DNA of 9,428 nucleotides, from positions 1,278-10,705 of the forward strand of contig DAFR01000099.1 in the NCBI GenBank assembly GCA_002497965.1, given 5' to 3'. The notes under the pieces were generated by a model. That model was not told the DNA's origin and searched no databases. It worked only from the letters and a program-made list of their open reading frames with translations. A program made the translations under genes and the position numbers. This document shows positions 6,759 through 9,428 of the stretch, one piece after another. The DNA is from Methanomicrobiaceae archaeon UBA436 (GTDB lineage Archaea > Halobacteriota > Methanomicrobia > Methanomicrobiales > Methanoculleaceae). Positions within the stretch are counted from its first letter, which is position 1. Each line of letters opens with the position of its first letter.

Positions 6759-7457
6759 TTATCGCGATGGGTCGTAGACGACCTCTCCGTCCTCCCGTGT
6801 GCGGATACGTAGCCGACGGGCAAGCGGCGACGCTGCATCCTGGAGTTCCTGCAGGCTGAGGGGGACGAAACCCGCGGTCACGCCCTGCTGGAGGACCAGG
6901 TCGAGGTCGCCGGCTGCATTTGCAATCTCCGGGAGTTCGGCCTCGTGGCCCCGGAAGAGGGTGACCACGATCTCGCAGGTCTCAAGGCTGCCTGTGGCCT
7001 TTGCCCGTTTGCATGCGGCGAGGGATTGTCTCACCGCATTTACGGCGGGGAGTTTCAGCAGGTCGTCGTAGCGGTCCCACGTCGTCTTGATGTCAAGCGC
7101 GATCATGTCCACCAGCCGTTCTTCTATGAGTTTCTCGATCACGCGGGGGAAGACCCCGTTTGTGTGCAGCCCTACGGAGAACCCCATTCTGCGGGCAGCG
7201 GAGGCAAGGTAGGCGAGCGCCTGTCCCTGCATGGTGGGTTCGCCGCCTGAGAAGACAACGGCACCTGCAACCATGCGTGAACCCCGGATCATCTCGACTA
7301 TCTCGTCGGCATCGCGGATATCCTCGCCGCCCTGGAGGGGGATGTTGTGGCAGTAGAAGCAGCGCGCGGGGCATCCTCTCAGGAAGACGGTGCATGCCGC
7401 CCTTCCGTGCCAGTCAACGGTGCTTAGGGGGACAAATCCTCCGAAGTTTACATGCAT
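6759..7457 (-). CDS. Radical SAM activase, anaerobic ribonucleoside-triphosphate reductase activator-like (NrdG2/PflA family)
   Basis: 232-residue radical SAM protein. Cys29, Cys33 and Cys36 in RGCPARCFYCHN (27-38) form the CX3CX2C site that holds the [4Fe-4S] cluster, and SGGEP at 70-74 binds the SAM amino group. LHTNG (97-101) and ALDIK (120-124) are further barrel motifs of this subfamily. The opening VNFGGFVPLSTVDWHGR (3-19) is typical of activases of glycyl radical enzymes, especially class III ribonucleotide reductase. The reductase itself is not in this window, so the partner is inferred. Family members usually have Pro where His17 stands. An in-frame TTG at 7472 would add five residues, but the ATG at 7457 has GTGATC just upstream, complementary to the 16S rRNA 3' end. 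It is divergent from thiC. It ends 114 bases before the kinase gene and may or may not belong to that operon. Confidence 0.88.
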   Translation of the reverse strand: MHVNFGGFVPLSTVDWHGRAACTVFLRGCPARCFYCHNIPLQGGEDIRDADEIVEMIRGSRMVAGAVVFSGGEPTMQGQALAYLASAARRMGFSVGLHTNGVFPRVIEKLIEERLVDMIALDIKTTWDRYDDLLKLPAVNAVRQSLAACKRAKATGSLETCEIVVTLFRGHEAELPEIANAAGDLDLVLQQGVTAGFVPLSLQELQDAASPLARRLRIRTREDGEVVYDPSR

Positions 7458-7459
7458 CT

Positions 7460-7465
7460 GATCAC
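7460..7465 (-). promoter_or_regulatory. Ribosome binding site deciding the radical SAM start
   Basis: GTGATC on the minus strand matches the distal part of the archaeal GGAGGTGATC Shine-Dalgarno sequence. It sits two bases before the ATG at 7457, which is the right distance when measured from the GG core. It lies between the alternative TTG at 7472 and the ATG, so it supports the ATG. Confidence 0.5.
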
Positions 7466-7531
7466 GTTGCAAGAGAGGGGTGGGTGCTTATTTCTTGTAA
7501 TCCTTGGGTTTCCGGTTACGAAATAACATCT

Positions 7532-7546
7532 GAATAATCTTAAATC
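7532..7546 (-). promoter_or_regulatory. Possible TATA element for the radical SAM gene
   Basis: GATTTAAGATTATTC on the minus strand is a TATA-like AT-rich stretch. Transcription about 26 bases downstream would give a 5' leader of roughly 55-60 bases. Its upstream edge touches the palindrome at 7546-7557, so a protein bound there could affect TBP/TFB binding. Other AT-rich stretches in the same spacer could serve instead. Confidence 0.3.
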
Positions 7547-7571
7547 AAGTTTACTTGCCGAGCGATCAAGT
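7544..7571. promoter_or_regulatory. Palindrome plus repeated half-site, candidate operator in the divergent spacer
   Basis: CAAGT (7546-7550), TT, ACTTG (7553-7557) is an inverted repeat with perfect 5-base arms and a 2-base centre. The word ATCAAGT occurs at 7544-7550 and again at 7565-7571, exactly 21 bases apart (about two helical turns); the second copy is followed by a degraded partner arm. The element lies in the 176-base spacer between the divergent radical SAM gene and thiC. It abuts a TATA-like site for the former and lies 30-60 bases upstream of that for thiC. A DNA-binding regulator is inferred; which one is unknown. Confidence 0.5.
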
Positions 7572-7601
7572 CCATTTTAGCCCGATTTCAAAAAAACAAG
7601 G

Positions 7602-7609
7602 CTTTATCA
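7602..7609 (+). promoter_or_regulatory. Probable TATA box of thiC
   Basis: CTTTATCA follows an A-rich, purine-rich stretch (AAAAAACAAGG ending at 7601) that could act as a BRE. The usual 25-27 base offset puts the transcript start at about 7630-7634, on or next to the thiC ATG, so the mRNA may have almost no leader. Only a weak AGG is present three bases before the ATG, which agrees with this. I see no TPP riboswitch-like structure in the space available. Confidence 0.5.
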
Positions 7610-7633
7610 CCTTATTTCATCCAATATAGGTTC

Positions 7634-8908
7634 ATGGGTCTCATAGAAGATGCCCGGCGCGGCGTCATCACTGAAGAGATGCGCACCGTTGCGAGAGCGG
7701 AGGGTGTAACCGAAGATTTTGTCAGGCGCGGTGTGGCCGAGGGGCACATAGTCATCCCGGTATCCCCCTACCGGAAGGTGAAGATCTGCGGTATCGGCGA
7801 GGGGCTTCGCACAAAGGTCAACGCGAGTATAGGCACGTCATCGGACATCGTCGATATCGATATGGAGATGGAAAAGGCACGGCAGGCCGAACGCGCCGGT
7901 GCCGATACACTGATGGAACTCTCGACCGGCGGGGATCTTACGGAGATCCGGCGCCGTGTCATCGAGGCGACCAGCCTCTCGGTGGGCTCGGTGCCGCTCT
8001 ACCAGGCTTTCATCGAGGCCGCCAGGAAGTATGGGGCGGTCGTTAACATGGAGGAGGATGACCTCTTCCGGATCACGGCGGAGCAAGCGAAGGCCGGGAC
8101 CAACTTCATGGCGATCCATACGGGGATAAACTACGAGACGATGAAACGCCTGCAGAACCAGGGGCGGCACGGCGGGCTTGTCTCACGGGGCGGGGCGTTC
8201 ATGACCGCCTGGATGCTCCACAACGAGAAGGAGAACCCGCTCTATGCGGAGTTTGACTACCTTCTTGAGATCCTCAAGGAACACGAGGTCACGCTATCTT
8301 TCGGCAACGGTATGCGGGCAGGTGCGGTTCACGACGCAACCGATCGCGCCCAGATCCAGGAACTGCTCATAAACGCGGAACTTGCCGATAAGGCGCACGC
8401 GGAGGGTGTGCAGTCGATCATTGAGGGGCCGGGGCATATCCCGATCGACGAGATCGAGGCAAACGTCATAATCCAGAAGAGGGTTACGAACCGAAAACCG
8501 TTCTATATGCTAGGTCCTCTGGTCACCGATATCGCGCCAGGATATGACGACCGTGTGGCGGCCATAGGTGCCGCTCTCTCCTCGTCATATGGTGCTGACT
8601 TTATCTGCTATGTGACGCCCGCAGAGCACCTGGCGCTACCCACACCCGAGGAGGTCTACGAGGGCGTCATCAGTGCACGTATCGCCGCCCACGTTGGGGA
8701 TATGGTTAAACTCAAGAAGCGTGACGCTGACCTGGAGATGGGGCATGCACGCCGCGATCTCGACTGGGAGCGGCAGTTTGCGGTCGCGATCAACCCCGAA
8801 CGTGCCAGGGCGATCCGGCAGGAGAGGATGCCCGCTGATGCCGATGCATGCACGATGTGCGGGGACTACTGTGCGTTAAAGATTGTCGGGCGGCACTTCA
8901 ACTTCTGA
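7634..8908 (+). CDS. thiC: Phosphomethylpyrimidine synthase ThiC (short archaeal form); hydroxybenzimidazole synthase paralogue not excluded
   Basis: 424-residue radical SAM enzyme that rearranges aminoimidazole ribotide into HMP-P, the pyrimidine precursor of thiamine. Family signatures: KVNASIGTS (61-69), ELSTGGDL (95-102), PLYQA (121-125), SRGG (184-187), EGPGHIP (264-270) with zinc-ligand His268, [12 protein letters not shown] (294-305), and [12 protein letters not shown] (325-336) with likely zinc ligand His332. The C-terminal cluster site is Cys406, Cys409 and Cys413 in CTMCGDYC. That is CX2CX3C, one residue shorter than the CX2CX4C described for well-studied bacterial ThiC. The protein is short, without the long N-terminal extension of plant and proteobacterial forms. 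BzaF, which makes 5-hydroxybenzimidazole from the same substrate, is a close paralogue, and methanogens use 5-hydroxybenzimidazolyl cobamides, so that role cannot be excluded from sequence. No other thiamine gene is in the window. Its promoter region is shared with the divergent radical SAM gene. Confidence 0.93.
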   Translation: MGLIEDARRGVITEEMRTVARAEGVTEDFVRRGVAEGHIVIPVSPYRKVKICGIGEGLRTKVNASIGTSSDIVDIDMEMEKARQAERAGADTLMELSTGGDLTEIRRRVIEATSLSVGSVPLYQAFIEAARKYGAVVNMEEDDLFRITAEQAKAGTNFMAIHTGINYETMKRLQNQGRHGGLVSRGGAFMTAWMLHNEKENPLYAEFDYLLEILKEHEVTLSFGNGMRAGAVHDATDRAQIQELLINAELADKAHAEGVQSIIEGPGHIPIDEIEANVIIQKRVTNRKPFYMLGPLVTDIAPGYDDRVAAIGAALSSSYGADFICYVTPAEHLALPTPEEVYEGVISARIAAHVGDMVKLKKRDADLEMGHARRDLDWERQFAVAINPERARAIRQERMPADADACTMCGDYCALKIVGRHFNF

Positions 8909-8936
8909 TAGACGGGCGCTGGATGCCATCCGTGCC
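8909..8936 (+). repeat. Intergenic repeat copy 1, directly after the thiC stop; possible terminator
   Basis: The 28 bases after the thiC stop begin TAGACGG and end CCGTGCC, with TGCCA in the middle. They match the 26 bases that begin at the stop codon of the next gene (9382-9407) at about 21 positions with one 2-base gap. ACGG (8912-8915) and CCGT (8930-8933) can pair, and GGAT-GCC-ATCC is a small internal palindrome. An AT-rich stretch with a T-run (AATTATTTT, 8937-8945) follows, so this copy could act in transcript ending or 3' processing. The similarity could also be chance in GC-rich DNA. Confidence 0.4.
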
Positions 8937-8967
8937 AATTATTTTCAGCCAGGGGAAAGGATACATC

Positions 8968-9384
8968 ATGAAACCCGATACCGAAAAACTTGTAGAAGAT
9001 TTCCTTGCTCAGACCGACGACCTCAGCGATGAGATCACAGAGGATGTCCGGGAGATGCTCGGGGTTGTGCCTTTCATCTTCGGGGTGCTGCGCAAACGCC
9101 CTGAGGTCTTTGCTCTCTCCGCTCTTGCCGATTATCGGATCTCCCGGCCTGATTCTCTCGACCCGAAGGTTGCTGAACTGGTTGCCGTTGCGGCCGCGGC
9201 AGGCGCAGGAGCGGAGAGTTGCCTGAAGGTTCACATGGAGGCCGCGCTGAAGGAGGGTGCTTCGCCGGAACAGATCCTGGATGTCCTCCTGATCGCCGGA
9301 ATGATAGGCAAGACACGCATCCTTGCCACCACCCTACGCCAGTTCAGGGATGTCTGTGGTGAGGGGGGAGGCGGGCGGGAGTAG
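8968..9384 (+). CDS. Carboxymuconolactone decarboxylase/AhpD-fold family protein lacking one redox cysteine
   Basis: 138-residue all-helical protein of the CMD family. The core runs from about 45 to 130, with the signature AESCLKVHMEAALKEGAS at 82-99. AhpD-type enzymes have CXXCXXXH preceded by a Glu at E-X11-C. Here Cys85, His89 and Glu70 are in place, but the first cysteine is Ala82, so a CXXC disulfide cannot form. A classical alkylhydroperoxidase or disulfide-relay role is therefore unlikely, and the function is unknown. The open frame extends upstream into the end of thiC, but the ATG at 8968 has AGGGGAAAGG seven bases before it and gives the normal family start, whereas the upstream extension is not family-like. 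It lies 59 bases after thiC in the same direction and may be cotranscribed. The tail ends in a low-complexity GEGGGGRE. Confidence 0.85.
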   Translation: MKPDTEKLVEDFLAQTDDLSDEITEDVREMLGVVPFIFGVLRKRPEVFALSALADYRISRPDSLDPKVAELVAVAAAAGAGAESCLKVHMEAALKEGASPEQILDVLLIAGMIGKTRILATTLRQFRDVCGEGGGGRE

Positions 9385-9407
9385 ACGGACGGACTGCCAC
9401 CCGTGCC
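9382..9407 (+). repeat. Intergenic repeat copy 2, beginning at the stop codon of the CMD-family gene
   Basis: These 26 bases begin TAGACGG, the first three bases being the CMD-family stop codon, and end CCGTGCC, as in copy 1 at 8909-8936. ACGG (9385-9388) and CCGT (9401-9404) keep the same possible pairing. No T-run follows within the window. The remaining 21 bases to the window end contain nothing I recognise. Confidence 0.4.
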
Positions 9408-9428
9408 TTCGACAACACCTGTCCGGGG

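Noticed and set aside
7473..7633. TPP riboswitch upstream of thiC
   Set aside because: The spacer is short and AT-rich with no helices or conserved loops of that riboswitch, and the predicted transcript start leaves no leader.
8848..8967. Upstream extension of the CMD-family gene into thiC
   Set aside because: The extra residues are an out-of-frame reading of the thiC C-terminus, and the ATG at 8968 has a good ribosome binding site and a normal family start.
1..9428. CRISPR array, tRNA or rRNA gene, insertion sequence, integrase, toxin-antitoxin or defence genes
   Set aside because: None was seen on either strand: the window is almost fully occupied by housekeeping-type genes and the few spacers are too short.

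Overview
The window looks like ordinary chromosome of a GC-rich methanogenic euryarchaeon, most like the Methanomicrobiales (Methanoculleus type). This is inferred from gene content: an archaeal RecJ-like DHH protein with S1 and OB domains, a CBS-less MgtE paired with a PhoU/TrkA_C protein, a UPF0200-type P-loop kinase, a short archaeal ThiC and an NrdG-like radical SAM activase. Shine-Dalgarno sites of the GGAGGTGATC type and TATA-like boxes agree. I see no tRNA or rRNA gene, CRISPR array, transposase, integrase or phage gene.

Minus strand, 6760 down to 81: a compact array of six genes reads leftwards. In order of transcription they are a UPF0200/dephospho-CoA-kinase-like P-loop kinase, an AP-endonuclease-2/sugar isomerase-fold TIM barrel protein, ribonuclease Z, a double MgtE-domain cation permease, a duplicated PhoU-TrkA_C protein, and an S1-OB-DHH RecJ-like nuclease. 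Junctions are a 4-base overlap, a 13-base overlap and gaps of 9, 29 and 15 bases, so they are probably cotranscribed and partly translationally coupled. The unit mixes RNA/DNA processing (rnz, recJ-like) with divalent cation transport and its probable regulator. A 114-base gap before the kinase holds a TATA-like site, a GC-rich hairpin and a clear ribosome binding site.

Still on the minus strand, 6759-7457 encodes a radical SAM activase of the anaerobic ribonucleotide reductase activator type. It diverges from thiC across a 176-base AT-rich spacer. That spacer contains a near-perfect palindrome, a half-copy of it 21 bases away, and TATA-like elements for both directions, which suggests a shared control region for two oxygen-sensitive iron-sulfur radical SAM enzymes.

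Plus strand, 7634 to the end: thiC (HMP-P synthase, or possibly its hydroxybenzimidazole-forming paralogue) is followed by a small carboxymuconolactone-decarboxylase/AhpD-fold protein that lacks one of the two redox cysteines. A related 26-28 base sequence follows the stop codons of both plus-strand genes. The last 44 bases hold only the rest of this repeat and no gene.

I found no convincing new defence or mobile system. The most interesting items are the divergent control region, the regulatory pairing of MgtE with the duplicated PhoU-TrkA_C protein, the cysteine changes in ThiC and the AhpD-like protein, and the repeat after the plus-strand genes.
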